Below, one piece after another: positions 35,294-44,989 of a stretch of 64,000 nucleotides of DNA. Positions within the stretch are counted from its first letter, which is position 1, and each line of letters opens with the position of its first letter. The stretch is from assembly GCA_011365055.1 (NCBI GenBank), contig RDOG01000005.1:62001-126000 (forward strand), given 5' to 3'. Source of the DNA: Promethearchaeota archaeon. Its GTDB lineage: Archaea; Asgardarchaeota; Lokiarchaeia; Helarchaeales; RDOG01. The notes under the pieces were generated by a model, which saw only the letters and a program-made list of their open reading frames with translations, did no database searches and was not told the origin of the DNA. The translations under genes were made by a program, and so were the position numbers.

Positions 35294-36040
35294 TTAAATT
35301 TCAATTTCTGTAAGGTCTTCTGCTAATATTATTTCTCCATTAAAATAATTTCGTGCTTCTTGAACTAATATATTTTTATTTTTTTCATTTTGAGGCATCA
35401 CATGAATCAATACTAATGTTTTTACATTTGCTTTTTTTGCATTAATCGCTGCGTCTTTCGATGTACAATGATAATACTTGTGTGCCCATTCAGCTTGTTT
35501 TTCAGATGCCGAAACATCATGAATTAATAAATCTGAATTCTTAGCAAAAGCAACAATTTCTTCATTTGGACCCATATCTGAAGTATAACAAATACTCCTC
35601 TTCCTATCAATTCTATAAGCTAAAGTAACTTTATGATGAGGGACTTCTAATGCTGTTATATCATCATATTTCATTTTATCAGATTTAGAGAATTCAAAAT
35701 ATTTAATTGGAAAAGGAAAAGCTTCTCTTGGAGTTTTCGTCATTTTTAAGATTTGCTCAACAAAATTTTCAATCTTAGGAGGACCAAAGATTTTAAGAGT
35801 TTTTGACCTATTGACAACCAACCAATAATGCCATAACATTCCAAAGATGCCAATAGAATGATCTACATGAAAATGAGAAATTAATATCTCTTGAATTTCT
35901 TTAATTTTTTGAATTTTTATTAATCGCTTAGTAGTACCTTCACTGCAATCCAATAAGGTTTCATCATCAATTAAAATACTTATTCCATTTCGTTCTGCTG
36001 TAATTGCTGAACCTCCCGTGCCGAGAAAATTAATTTTCAT
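35294..36040 (-). CDS. Ribonuclease Z-like metallo-beta-lactamase hydrolase
   Basis: 248 residues. GTGGSAITAERNGISILID opens the fold, SHFHVDHSIGIFGMLWHYWL is the HxHxDH zinc motif, and later metal ligands lie in EVPHHKVTL, CYTSDMGPNEE, HDVSASEKQAEWAHKYYH and LVLIHVMP. The layout is that of the RNase Z/MBL-fold nuclease family (EC 3.1.26.11), somewhat short compared with ~300 residues. It could process tRNA 3' ends or act on another phosphodiester. Its GGTGAT ribosome site lies at the stop codon of the preceding membrane-protein gene, so the two are coupled. Confidence 0.85.
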   Translation of the reverse strand: MKINFLGTGGSAITAERNGISILIDDETLLDCSEGTTKRLIKIQKIKEIQEILISHFHVDHSIGIFGMLWHYWLVVNRSKTLKIFGPPKIENFVEQILKMTKTPREAFPFPIKYFEFSKSDKMKYDDITALEVPHHKVTLAYRIDRKRSICYTSDMGPNEEIVAFAKNSDLLIHDVSASEKQAEWAHKYYHCTSKDAAINAKKANVKTLVLIHVMPQNEKNKNILVQEARNYFNGEIILAEDLTEIEI

Positions 36041-36043
36041 AAA

Positions 36044-37498
36044 TCACCACTGAGAATAATTTAAATTTGTTATATTTTTTAAGGTCATTGATTGTGATAA
36101 AAATAAAAAACAAACATTATTAGGATTTATCGTCGTATTCGCTAAAAGATTGTATTCATCAATAGATAAAGGGATAGCTCTATTATTTAAAGAATATAAA
36201 GATGTATCTCCAACATTAATATAAGCTATAGTTATATTATAATCCTTCTTATGCCTAAGATATAACTCAGCTTCAAAAAAAACATCTACTAACCCAAAGT
36301 AATATCCCCCTAAATAATTTAAATTTAAAATGTAGATATTTTTTTGATCACCATTTGGAACCAAGTCCAAGGTTCTACAGATGTTATAAGTTGAAGTTGA
36401 TAAAAATTTATAGACATTTTTTTGATAAATAATGAAAAATCCCGAGGTAAAAATGATTCCAATTATAAGAAAAATAGATAAGATATTTTTTTTCTTTTTA
36501 ATAGATTTAAATTCATTAATCCAAGAAAATAAATTAAAATCAAAATATTCAAATATATATCCTAAGGATATTGCGCCTATTAAACATGGAAGATAAAATA
36601 TTCTACTTTTTATGTGAAAAAAACACAAAAAAGTGTATGATATAGTGAAAATCAGGATTAATTTTAAATTATTATCATTCAATTTCTTCACAAAAATCCA
36701 ATAAAGAACAATAGCAGCTCCTGCACCTCCAATGAGTAATAATAATGTTTGAGGCTCAAAAAATTGAGAAATAGTTGATTCTAATTGTGCATTTATCACA
36801 AACCTGCCAAGAAAAAGTAGAATTATTAAGGGAATATAAGTCAAGTAAATTAAATTTTTTCTCACAAGATCTTTTAAATTATTCCAGAGATTATCAAGAT
36901 CAAAGAAATCATATTGAACTATTTCATATAAAAGATAACCTAAAAATAAGAAAAAAGTGGATTCTTTAAAGAGATATCCTACTGTAACAAATATATTTGA
37001 AAAAATAAAATATTTAATCTCCTTTTTCTCTGAATCAATGTATTTCAAGAAAAATTCAATACTTATTAAGCACGACAGAACAAAAAGTAGTTCAAAATAG
37101 CTAGCTATCCAAATTATGGCCTCAAAATATAAGGCGACAAAAATTACGGTGATGAAGAGAACTATTATTGAAGTTGATTCTTTTTTAAAAAATCTTCTTG
37201 AGATATGATAAATTAAGATTGAATTTGAAACATGTAAAATAATACTTATTAAATGATAGGGAATTGGATTAAAATAAAATAAATAATACATGCCATGCAA
37301 AAATGCTAGAGCTAAAGGGCGATAATATTTCTTATTAAAACCCTGATATAAAAAATAAAAAGGCGATTTTTCTTGCATTTCAAAAAAATCTAATTCATCA
37401 GCTATAAAATAATCATTTAAATTTGAAAAAAAAAGCAACACGTAAATAACAAACAAAATAATAATTATTATAATGTAAGTTTTTTTCGAACTATTCAT
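36044..37498 (-). CDS. GT-C fold membrane protein, TMTC/PMT-like
   Basis: 484 residues with about ten membrane helices. The first extracytoplasmic loop has an acidic pair (FIADELDFFEMQEKSPFYF) and then YYRPLALAFLHGMYYLF, followed by PYHLISIILHVSNSILIYHI. The YRPL and HLxxxxLH motifs are shared with TMTC/POMT-type O-mannosyltransferases, which use dolichol-phosphate mannose. The C-terminal ~100 residues form a soluble domain. It probably glycosylates surface proteins. The gene is coupled to the RNase Z-like gene and diverges from the ATP-grasp gene 46 bp away. Confidence 0.75.
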   Translation of the reverse strand: MNSSKKTYIIIIIILFVIYVLLFFSNLNDYFIADELDFFEMQEKSPFYFLYQGFNKKYYRPLALAFLHGMYYLFYFNPIPYHLISIILHVSNSILIYHISRRFFKKESTSIIVLFITVIFVALYFEAIIWIASYFELLFVLSCLISIEFFLKYIDSEKKEIKYFIFSNIFVTVGYLFKESTFFLFLGYLLYEIVQYDFFDLDNLWNNLKDLVRKNLIYLTYIPLIILLFLGRFVINAQLESTISQFFEPQTLLLLIGGAGAAIVLYWIFVKKLNDNNLKLILIFTISYTFLCFFHIKSRIFYLPCLIGAISLGYIFEYFDFNLFSWINEFKSIKKKKNILSIFLIIGIIFTSGFFIIYQKNVYKFLSTSTYNICRTLDLVPNGDQKNIYILNLNYLGGYYFGLVDVFFEAELYLRHKKDYNITIAYINVGDTSLYSLNNRAIPLSIDEYNLLANTTINPNNVCFLFLSQSMTLKNITNLNYSQW

Positions 37499-37544
37499 GA
37501 GATTTCATTATATTTTTTGAACATTGTGTAATAAAAGGATTCTT

Positions 37545-38747
37545 ATGGAAGATAAAATAAAAAAATTTATAAATTCCAGTAATTTTCTGATAATTGGATT
37601 TAATACCCGCCCAATAATTAAATCTGCCATCAATTTAGGTGTGGAAAATATTGATGATATTGATTTTTTTGGAGATTTCGATCTCTTAAATATAATGAAA
37701 AACGTAACAATAATTAGTGAATTAGTTCAAGCAAATTTTGACAAAAAATCCATTCAAGATATTTTCTATGACGAATTAAAAAGAATTATTAAAGAAAAAA
37801 AGGAAATATCTCACATTATTATTACAAGTGGCTTTGATAATAGGGCTGATATCTGGAAAAAAATAGAAAATCTTAAACCTATTATTGGGAATAGTTCTGA
37901 TACGGTTAAAAAAGTAAGAAACATAAAAATTTTATCTGATTTTTGCAGAAAAAAACGAATAAAATTTCCTAATTTTATAGATTTAGCTACTGATGATCAA
38001 ATTAATAAACTAAAATTTCCCCTCATTATCAAACCAAAATCTTCAGGGGGAGGTAAAAATATTCATCTTATTGAAAGAAAGGAAGACTTTGAGGAATTAT
38101 TTACTAAAATTTTAAATCGATCCGATTTTATTGCACAAGAATTTGTAAAAGGTATTGATATAAGCGCAACTATTTCATGTAATGGTCATCATGCCAGTAT
38201 TTTGACAATTACTAAACAAATTCTAGGTGAAAAATTTTTAGGTGCATCTTCCAAATTTTTGTATTGTGGTAATATCATACCATTTAAGGTGAATAAAAAA
38301 GTATATGGTGAAATTGGAAGAATTTCAAATGAAATTACTAAGAATTTCGAATTAAAAGGAATAAATGGCATGGATTTCATATTAAAAGACGGTGAAATAT
38401 ATTTAATTGAGGTAAATCCAAGATTTCCTGGAACCATTGAGTTAATAGAAATGTTAATGCATAAAAATATATTTTATGAACACGTAAAAAGTTCTATTTT
38501 TGAAGAAATCAGTAAATTTGATCTTTATGATGAACAAATTGGTTTAAAATTCATTCTTTATGCCACTAAAGAAATAAAAATAGGTAATTTTATAGAATTA
38601 AATAATATTTATGACATTCCAAAACCTGGCAGTAAAATTAGTATGGGTAGTCCTATATGTTCAATTTTAATTATTGGTAATGAATTAAATAATATATGGG
38701 ATGATGGGCTGAAAACAACAAATGATATTCTTAGAAAATGTCATTAA
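37545..38747 (+). CDS. ATP-grasp carboligase-like protein
   Basis: 400 residues from an ATG with AAGGA 5 nt upstream. An N-terminal ~100-residue pre-ATP domain (FLIIGFNTRPIIKSAINLGV) precedes ATP-grasp lobes: LKFPLIIKPKSSGGGKNIHL is the nucleotide-binding loop, FIAQEFVKGIDISATISCNG follows, then LEGINGMDFIL-type and IYLIEVNPRFPGTIELI with the metal-binding Glu/Asn. It resembles COG2232 proteins such as the tyramine-glutamate ligase MfnD of methanofuran synthesis. No mfn gene lies beside it. It probably ligates a carboxylate to an amine. Its stop overlaps the convergent gene by 4 bp. Confidence 0.8.
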   Translation: MEDKIKKFINSSNFLIIGFNTRPIIKSAINLGVENIDDIDFFGDFDLLNIMKNVTIISELVQANFDKKSIQDIFYDELKRIIKEKKEISHIIITSGFDNRADIWKKIENLKPIIGNSSDTVKKVRNIKILSDFCRKKRIKFPNFIDLATDDQINKLKFPLIIKPKSSGGGKNIHLIERKEDFEELFTKILNRSDFIAQEFVKGIDISATISCNGHHASILTITKQILGEKFLGASSKFLYCGNIIPFKVNKKVYGEIGRISNEITKNFELKGINGMDFILKDGEIYLIEVNPRFPGTIELIEMLMHKNIFYEHVKSSIFEEISKFDLYDEQIGLKFILYATKEIKIGNFIELNNIYDIPKPGSKISMGSPICSILIIGNELNNIWDDGLKTTNDILRKCH

Positions 38748-39238
38748 GCCGTAACATTATAGTGAACAAATAAAAATTTCCCTGAATAAACGTAAGTATT
38801 ACTGACTGAATCATATTTCCAAAGCTCAGTAACTAATTTAATGTTAATTTGAACTATTGTCATATTCATTGATACATCAAAAGTTTTTGTTAGACCATTT
38901 AATACAGTAAATTCAAAAAATGTTGAGTTTATATAAAGATCGGCTGGATGAGTTGAATTAATTATTGTTGAGATATTACCTACTTTTACATAAACACGAT
39001 AAAGCATTAATTTCTGTTCAAAATTTGAAATTCCAATTGTCACGTTATAATAATGATTCACTTGAATTTCTTTAGGAAAATTGTATCCTCCATTCTCGTC
39101 ATACCAATAAAAAGAAGTGGATTTTTCTACGTTTATTATTACATTATATATAACTAAGGACGATGTAATTACAATTACAATAATTATTACTATAAAATAT
39201 AACTTGAAATCTTTTTTCGAAATATCATTAGATTCCAT
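38744..39238 (-). CDS. Membrane-anchored protein with extracytoplasmic DUF1616-like domain
   Basis: 164 residues: a basic start, one hydrophobic helix (about 13-35), then a beta-rich outer domain with Asn-linked glycosylation sequons (YYNVTIGISNFEQKLMLYRV, NMTIVQ, HYNVT). The segment resembles DUF1616 membrane proteins. It is one base from the next upstream gene on the same strand, so they are one transcript. Function unknown. Confidence 0.6.
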   Translation of the reverse strand: MESNDISKKDFKLYFIVIIIVIVITSSLVIYNVIINVEKSTSFYWYDENGGYNFPKEIQVNHYYNVTIGISNFEQKLMLYRVYVKVGNISTIINSTHPADLYINSTFFEFTVLNGLTKTFDVSMNMTIVQINIKLVTELWKYDSVSNTYVYSGKFLFVHYNVTA

Positions 39239-39239
39239 A

Positions 39240-39776
39240 TTAACTTTTTTCCTCTTTTTTTATTACGACTGATTCTAGAAAGTCCTTTTCTGATTTTTTC
39301 TTTATCTTCTTTATATATATTAAGCTCAATATCGCAATTACGCTTCCAATTAATACAATTACTATAATAATAATGATTAAATTTATTATTTGTGTATAAC
39401 TAATTAATTGGGTAACCTCTGAACTGATATCATTAGCAATATTTTTAGCTAGCGTTGCATTACCTTCTACATAGGCAAAATTAGGATTTTGTGAATTATT
39501 CATTTCATATGCCAAATTTAAGATTGTTATTGCATTTTCTAACATATTGGACAGAGAATTAATATCAATGAATAAAGTTTCTGCAATTGTTAATTTTAAA
39601 TAAGCATTTTGAATTGCTGTTTCTGCCTCTATTATTCTTAAATTCGCAGAAGTTTGATCTAAAATAGTTAGATTGAAATTGTTATCTGAAGTTGCATTTA
39701 TTGAAGTTTGAAAATTAGGAATTAAAAATAATAAAAGTAAAGTAAAAAATAGTAATTTTAAAGATTTCTTAGACAT
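39240..39776 (-). CDS. Secreted helical protein with C-terminal membrane anchor
   Basis: 178 residues from an ATG with AGGGAAA before it. A signal peptide is clear (SLKLLFFTLLLLFLIPNFQT). The outer part is a mostly helical bundle (AETAIQNAYLKLTIAETLFI, ITILNLAYEM) with several sequons. A C-terminal helix (LIIIIIVIVLIGSVIAILSL) ends in a lysine-rich cytoplasmic tail. It sits in a three-gene minus-strand group (38744-40516) with a second anchored protein and a cytoplasmic winged-helix protein. The arrangement suggests a sensor or signalling unit, but no catalytic motif is visible. Confidence 0.65.
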   Translation of the reverse strand: MSKKSLKLLFFTLLLLFLIPNFQTSINATSDNNFNLTILDQTSANLRIIEAETAIQNAYLKLTIAETLFIDINSLSNMLENAITILNLAYEMNNSQNPNFAYVEGNATLAKNIANDISSEVTQLISYTQIINLIIIIIVIVLIGSVIAILSLIYIKKIKKKSEKDFLESVVIKKEEKS

Positions 39777-39802
39777 GTAATTTCCCTAAACCTGAGGAAA
39801 AA

Positions 39803-40516
39803 TCATTTTTTTACCAATTTTTTTAGCCAACCTTTCTTTTCATATTTTAATACAACATCCTGAACGTCATATTCTGAATATCCACTTTTTTTACTTATTA
39901 CATCTATCGAATGTTCACCATCACAAAATTGAATTATAAGACTCTCTTTGAAGCTAAATTTCTTTTTAGAATATTTCTCATCGAGCAAAGGACAAATTTG
40001 TGATAAAGAAATGTATTCAGATGGTTGGTTGATATCATCTGTCATTTCTTCATAAGCTGGAGCTAATTTCGTTAATTCTTCATCTGTCAGTTCTTTTAAT
40101 CTAATAATTTTATATGCCATGTCCTCAATCTCTAGCGTCTTCTGTAAAGCTATTAGACTAGTATCTAATTTTTGAATCATGCTGTCAATTGCTCCCCGAA
40201 AAGCTAATAAATTTCCAATTTTTCCTTCTTCTAGAAATAATACTAGGATTGCTTCTTCCGAAATCTTAAAAAAACCCAATAATAATCCCGAGAAAGGTAA
40301 AGAGTATTCTCCTTTAGCTATTAAAGAGAAGTTTGACCCAACATATTCCTTCATATATTTTTCTTGGTCCTTTAATCCCGGATCTATAAACTTAACATCT
40401 GCACTTTTATCAAGTAGTGCAATTTCTGGTTGATTGGGGCTAATTCTGCTTATTTTCTCTTTTAATTCTTCAATTGCATCATTTAATGGAGTAAATAAGT
40501 TAATCAAATCACTCAA
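39803..40516 (-). CDS. Roadblock-like protein with C-terminal winged helix
   Basis: 237 residues from a TTG. The middle 60-120 region is beta-rich (YSLPFSGLLLGFFKI, ILVLFLEEGKIGNLLAF) and may be a roadblock/longin-like fold. The last ~80 residues form a winged helix (KESLIIQFCDGEHSIDVISK, KSGYSEYDVQDVVLKYEKKG), placing a probable DNA-binding domain at the C-terminus. It heads the transcript containing two membrane proteins. The gene is presumably cytoplasmic and may couple a signal to transcription; this is inferred from context. Confidence 0.5.
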   Translation of the reverse strand: MSDLINLFTPLNDAIEELKEKISRISPNQPEIALLDKSADVKFIDPGLKDQEKYMKEYVGSNFSLIAKGEYSLPFSGLLLGFFKISEEAILVLFLEEGKIGNLLAFRGAIDSMIQKLDTSLIALQKTLEIEDMAYKIIRLKELTDEELTKLAPAYEEMTDDINQPSEYISLSQICPLLDEKYSKKKFSFKESLIIQFCDGEHSIDVISKKSGYSEYDVQDVVLKYEKKGWLKKLVKK

Positions 40517-40598
40517 GTTTTAATGGCTCCTATAGAATTACTGAATATTTAATTAAATTAAAGATTCAATTTTATTAATATTTTCTAAAAGTATCTGT

Positions 40599-41951
40599 TC
40601 AAATTTTCTCTATAACATTTATTTTCCTAAAAACATATTTTTTTCGTTTTCTTATTACCACATAATTTTTATCTACATCTTTAAGACGATAATTAGAAAA
40701 AACTTGCCTTGGCAATAACTTGATTAATTTAAATTTGTTTTTATCTAATAATACATCTAAACGTAAGTCATATTCTTTATCATTTTTTAATAAAAAAACG
40801 GGTGTGGTTATAACTATTCTTCCACCTTTTATTAATATCGACTCAAATTCTTTAAATACTGCTTTATATAATGGAATTAATCGCATTCGAATAATTTCTT
40901 CGCATTCTTCCACGGTTGGATTATTTTTAAAAATTGGGCCTAGATATGGTTCAGTAACTATTGCATTTATACTATTAGGTTGGAAAAACTTTGATAAATC
41001 ATTTGCATCAAGTTGAAATATCTTTTTTTCTACATCATTTATTTGTATTTTAAGTGTATTAGAAAGCCAATCAATATTTTCCCTAGCCTTTCCAACCATT
41101 TGTTTATTAATATCAGTTCCAATGAATGGTAAGTTACGTGTTAAAGCCATCATTAAAATCGTTCCTGAACCACAGAAACAATCTAAAATTTTTTTATTTT
41201 CATTTTGAATGGCTAGATTAATTAAAATTTTCGAAAGTTTTGGTGGTGTAGATATTGAAAATGAAGATTTCGGTCTTTTTTCATCTATCATTTTCCTTAA
41301 ATTTGGGTTATCTGCAGTGATAGTCCTACCAAGATATGAATTATTTTTGGTTAAAATAATTACTATTTCAGCAGCAGATTTACTTAATAAAGAGTAATTA
41401 TGCACGTTATGAGGCCAAATTGGATTAATTTCTCCACTCTTAACATTTTTTTCTGGATATCTAAAATAATTTGTTTTGATCTTATAGATGCTCTCTATTT
41501 CTCTTTTCAAGAATTTATTAAAAAAAACATAGGATTTTGATAAATTAATCTCAGGTTCCGAAAATAAGGTCGGATAAATTGAAACGGCGAAGAAAAAATC
41601 TTCTAATTTTTCTTTTATTAAATCAGGAAGAAATTTCTCTCTAATTTCTTGCATTATAATGTTTCGGTGTTCATTTGCAATATCCATGTCTTTTAATTTG
41701 AATGGAAATGATTTTAATAAACTTGTTTTTGGTAAATCACCACTTATGAACCCTATTTTCAATATTCCACCAAGTATTTCTTGAAAATATTGCATTTGTT
41801 GAAGAGTGATATCTGATTTAAAACGAACGATGGCACAGTTTTTACTATGATCGATAATTTCCCCTTTAAAATCTTCTGTTTCAAAAAAATTTGAAATTTC
41901 AGCTAATGATATTTCCCAATCTTTCCCTAAAATGAAAAAAAAAATTTTCAT
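40599..41951 (-). CDS. Trm11/Trm-G10-like RNA methyltransferase
   Basis: 450 residues from an ATG with GTGATGAA before it. An N-terminal THUMP-like RNA-binding region (FFFILGKDWEISLAEISNFF and onward) is followed by a SAM-dependent methyltransferase core: DCFCGSGTILMMALTRNLPF is motif I, and ATVTEPYLGPIF occupies the position of the catalytic DPPYG in tRNA G10 methylases. The replacement of D/N-PP by TEPY is unusual and needs care. It most likely modifies tRNA, or another base or RNA. It is coupled, 15 bp apart, with the downstream MtrH gene. Confidence 0.8.
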   Translation of the reverse strand: MKIFFFILGKDWEISLAEISNFFETEDFKGEIIDHSKNCAIVRFKSDITLQQMQYFQEILGGILKIGFISGDLPKTSLLKSFPFKLKDMDIANEHRNIIMQEIREKFLPDLIKEKLEDFFFAVSIYPTLFSEPEINLSKSYVFFNKFLKREIESIYKIKTNYFRYPEKNVKSGEINPIWPHNVHNYSLLSKSAAEIVIILTKNNSYLGRTITADNPNLRKMIDEKRPKSSFSISTPPKLSKILINLAIQNENKKILDCFCGSGTILMMALTRNLPFIGTDINKQMVGKARENIDWLSNTLKIQINDVEKKIFQLDANDLSKFFQPNSINAIVTEPYLGPIFKNNPTVEECEEIIRMRLIPLYKAVFKEFESILIKGGRIVITTPVFLLKNDKEYDLRLDVLLDKNKFKLIKLLPRQVFSNYRLKDVDKNYVVIRKRKKYVFRKINVIEKI

Positions 41952-41966
41952 TTCATCACTTAATAG

Positions 41967-42908
41967 TTAGAATATTTTAAATAAAGGTCCAGTCCTATTT
42001 ACATTCTTAAATTTATTTAATCTCAAAGCATTATAAGTTAATGCCGCTTCATTCATGGCAATCGTTGGAAAAACATAATTACAATGCGTGACAGGTCCAT
42101 ATAAAACAAAGTTAGCTCCCATTGCCTGAGGGAGAGTATTTATCATTACGTTTTTTATTTGGACAATATTTTTATCTAATTTCTCATATTCTTTCGATTT
42201 ACCCCACGTATGTAATGCATTATGAGCACCACAACCTGCTGGATATCCCAACTTATCCTTGACCAGATTTATTGTTCTTGCATTAATGGATATCGAAGGA
42301 ATGTCTAATGTAGCGGTATCAATTAAAATTTTATCAATACCTGCTTTTTTAGCTTTGGTCAATAATCCTTCCCTTTCTTCAGTACCTGTGATAAGTTCTA
42401 ATTTTTGTTCAGGCCAAATATTTTTACTATGAAAAGCTAACAGAATTGCACTTGAAATTTTGGATTCTTTTATTGCGTTCAGTTCTTCGGCTGTAGCATT
42501 TGCATCAATTGTGTTATATATAAATCGATTTGATAATCCAATTTCTCCTAAACGTTTAATTGCAGGTATTCTTATTTCTGCACTAGCTCCATCAGGTAAA
42601 ATTGGCGCATTAGTTTTATTTGCTACAAATTCAACAACTTTTACTAATGCATCAGGAGTTTCAACTCCTCCGCCAACATCAAATCCATGAGGTACGCCCG
42701 TTTTTTCAGAAATATCGATTTGTTGATTTATTAAATCTTCTGAAACCTCTTTATCTATTTCTCCTGTCTTTGGATCCTTCAAAATTTTCTTAGATTTCGT
42801 CTGATAAAAAATAGATCCTATTAGAAGCATGGGATTCTCGCCTATTTGTCCCCCAATTTTTACCCCTGATACTTCATATACTTTTTGTTCTGTTTTAAAT
42901 AATTGCAT
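41967..42908 (-). CDS. mtrH: MtrH-family methyltransferase subunit
   Basis: 313 residues, ATG with GGAGAT 5 nt upstream. The fold is the TIM-barrel of tetrahydromethanopterin S-methyltransferase subunit H: QKVYEVSGVKIGGQIGENP, IDISEKTGVPHGFDVGGGVE, PILPDGASAEIRIPAIKRLG and GYPAGCGAHNALHTWGKS. MtrH transfers the methyl group from methyl-tetrahydromethanopterin to the cobamide of MtrA. No other mtr subunit is present here. Stand-alone MtrH-like proteins in non-methanogens pair with other methyltransferase systems. It connects to Mtd elsewhere in this window. Confidence 0.92.
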   Translation of the reverse strand: MQLFKTEQKVYEVSGVKIGGQIGENPMLLIGSIFYQTKSKKILKDPKTGEIDKEVSEDLINQQIDISEKTGVPHGFDVGGGVETPDALVKVVEFVANKTNAPILPDGASAEIRIPAIKRLGEIGLSNRFIYNTIDANATAEELNAIKESKISSAILLAFHSKNIWPEQKLELITGTEEREGLLTKAKKAGIDKILIDTATLDIPSISINARTINLVKDKLGYPAGCGAHNALHTWGKSKEYEKLDKNIVQIKNVMINTLPQAMGANFVLYGPVTHCNYVFPTIAMNEAALTYNALRLNKFKNVNRTGPLFKIF

Positions 42909-43090
42909 CTTGATCTCCCAATTTTTAAATGGTTATTTATTCTTATTGGACATGAATTAATAAAAAAATCCATTAAAAAAGCTTTTTAGGAAATTTAATT
43001 TATATTTTTTTAAACAAATTTAATTATAAATATCGTTTTTCCCTTTATTATATTACCATAACATGTAAAAAGTGTGATCTTAGGAAGGAA

Positions 43091-43762
43091 GTGAATCTTT
43101 TTTCACCAAAATTAGTTAAAAGGCGCAAAAATCTCCTTGACTTTATCTCGGCTCCAATTAAACCAAAAAAACCAAAAGATTTTCTAAAAATTGCCTTTAT
43201 TGGTAGTCATGGTGTTGGTAAAACAACGTTATGTTCCTCGGTTCACGCTAGATTAAAGCAGAAGAATATAGCATCTTTTATGATTGATGAAATAGCTTCT
43301 GATTTACCTAAAGGCTTTGAAGTTAATGAAAAAACAGATTTTGAATCACAATTCTTCATTTTATTAAAGCAAATGGAACGTGAACTGATTTCTACAAGAA
43401 AACATTACAGAGTCTTATGTTGTGATCGGAGCGTGTTAGACAGTCTTGCATATTCTCACAATGCGATGATAACGTTAAAAAAGATTAAATCCCACGAAAT
43501 TTATTTTATGGAGAATTTTGTAAAATATTGGGTTAAGACTTATGATTATTTGTTTTTATTAGAACCATTTGGGGATAAAATAGAAGATGATAACTATAGA
43601 TCCACAGATATCGAATTTAGAGATAAAATTCATGAAATAATTCTTTTTTATGTGGAAAAAATGAAATTAAAACGAAAAGTGTATGGCATCTCTGGCGACA
43701 TTGAGGAGAGAACTCAAAAAGTAATGGATATACTTGAGGAAGATCTTTGGGGTCCAAAATGA
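43091..43762 (+). CDS. P-loop ATPase (AAA_28/kinase-like)
   Basis: 223 residues from a GTG with GGAAGGAA upstream. A basic N-terminus leads to IAFIGSHGVGKTTLCSSVHA (Walker A), then ASFMIDEIASDLPKG and YRVLCCDRSVLDSLAYSHNA with a Walker B-like DRS. FRDKIHEIILFYVEKMK follows. This is the pattern of small AAA_28/thymidylate-kinase-like NTPases related to NadR kinase domains. The target is not known. It overlaps the start of the VOC gene by 4 bp (ATGA). Confidence 0.78.
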   Translation: MNLFSPKLVKRRKNLLDFISAPIKPKKPKDFLKIAFIGSHGVGKTTLCSSVHARLKQKNIASFMIDEIASDLPKGFEVNEKTDFESQFFILLKQMERELISTRKHYRVLCCDRSVLDSLAYSHNAMITLKKIKSHEIYFMENFVKYWVKTYDYLFLLEPFGDKIEDDNYRSTDIEFRDKIHEIILFYVEKMKLKRKVYGISGDIEERTQKVMDILEEDLWGPK

Positions 43763-44184
43763 TTGGGGAATTAAAAACGGTCGGCTTTGTCTATAAGGAT
43801 ATCTTTTCGATATTAAAAAAATTAGAAGATTTTTTTGATTTGTCTAAATTAAAAATTGAAGAAGTCACTTTTAATAAAAATATTTTAAATGAAGATATCG
43901 AACCAGTCAAATTAAAAATTGCAAGTGCTTTTTTTACAACTATTACATTGGAATTCATTTCAATTATAGAAGGAAAGAACATTTTCGAAGATTTTCTCTC
44001 AAAATCTGAAGGTGGATTACATCATGTTGGATTTAATGTTAATAATTTAAATGAATCTATTGAAAAATTAAAATCTCAAGGATTAAAAATGATATTCAAT
44101 GGCTCAAATACTAATATTAAGATGGTCATTTTTGACACCCAAATGATATTTGGGCATGACACTAAAATAATCGAAGAGCTTTAA
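43759..44184 (+). CDS. VOC-superfamily (glyoxalase/epimerase-like) protein
   Basis: 141 residues from an ATG overlapping the ATPase stop. Motifs: GFVYKDIFSILKKLEDFFDL, a central ITLEFISIIEG, then GGLHHVGFNVNNLNESIEKL. The second beta-alpha-beta-beta-beta repeat is complete, the first less so. The His of LHHVGF and Glu of LEFI are possible metal ligands as in methylmalonyl-CoA epimerase. The substrate is not known. Operon with the NTPase suggests joint function. Confidence 0.78.
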   Translation: MIGELKTVGFVYKDIFSILKKLEDFFDLSKLKIEEVTFNKNILNEDIEPVKLKIASAFFTTITLEFISIIEGKNIFEDFLSKSEGGLHHVGFNVNNLNESIEKLKSQGLKMIFNGSNTNIKMVIFDTQMIFGHDTKIIEEL

Positions 44185-44377
44185 AATCTTTTAAACATCT
44201 AAATTTTCTTAATTTGTTGAAGAAACCTTCTATATATTTCAATAAACTATAGAAATCGAGATATAAGTGTAAATAATTAAAAAAAACAATATTTTTTATT
44301 TGTTAAGGAAATTCTTTGGAATTCTTCAATATTTAATTAATAAATAGTTTAAATAACACTTTTACCATTCTTTGTAT

Positions 44378-44677
44378 ATGGAAGTTTTCTGTCCGATTTG
44401 TAATGGAACTAATCTTAGTTACGTGCTTTTTGGATATCCTTCAGATGGGATGATTGAAGCAGAAGCTACAGGACGTTTTATGTTAGGGGGATGCATGCCT
44501 AAAGAAGAACGTTGGTTCTGTAAGGATTGTGAGAAGTATGTAGCGATCAAAACCAAGATGCCATGTGCATTTTGTGAAAAATGTGAATCATTTTTATCCC
44601 CAGACAATGTAAGAATCGAGGAAAATGATGACTGGATTTGTTTAAACTGTAATAATAAAATAAAAAGCAAAAAATAA
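44378..44677 (+). CDS. Zinc-ribbon protein
   Basis: 99 residues from the ATG at 44378; a TTG two codons earlier is possible. It has about five Cys pairs: CPICNGTNLSYV, RWFCKDCEKYVA, MPCAFCEKCESFLS and WICLNCNNKIKSKK. The whole chain is a series of zinc-binding ribbons with a central GMIEAEATGRFMLGGC. No family is recognised. It may bind nucleic acid or protein partners. It stands alone between convergent gene ends. Confidence 0.68.
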   Translation: MEVFCPICNGTNLSYVLFGYPSDGMIEAEATGRFMLGGCMPKEERWFCKDCEKYVAIKTKMPCAFCEKCESFLSPDNVRIEENDDWICLNCNNKIKSKK

Positions 44678-44989
44678 AATTTTTTCTGTTATATTTTAAA
44701 TTTAATAATAATAATCCTTTAATAATAATCATTATTGTAACCCATACAAGCATTGGGGTGAATTAAAAAGTGAGTATTTTAAAAAAAAACATTGCTATCA
44801 AGATAACTATCATTAACATTATAGAAATCGATTTGGAGTGTCTCTTATCATAATCCACTTTCTCAAGGTTGGTATTCGGTTTCTTTGATAAATAATTTAT
44901 TATTTTTTTAACTTCTTTTCAAAATCAACATACAAGCTTTTATTTCTTATAAGAAAGATATGAGTTGTAACTTGATACTTGAATAAATC
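44678..44989 (+). other. Gene-free stretch with possible tail-anchor remnant
   Basis: Within 312 bp a minus-strand frame near 44770-44900 reads DYDKRHSKSISIMLMIVILI and a hydrophobic end, like the C-terminal helix of a membrane protein, but has no start codon or ribosome site. It may be a gene relic or chance. Otherwise AT-rich with no clear signal. Confidence 0.3.
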
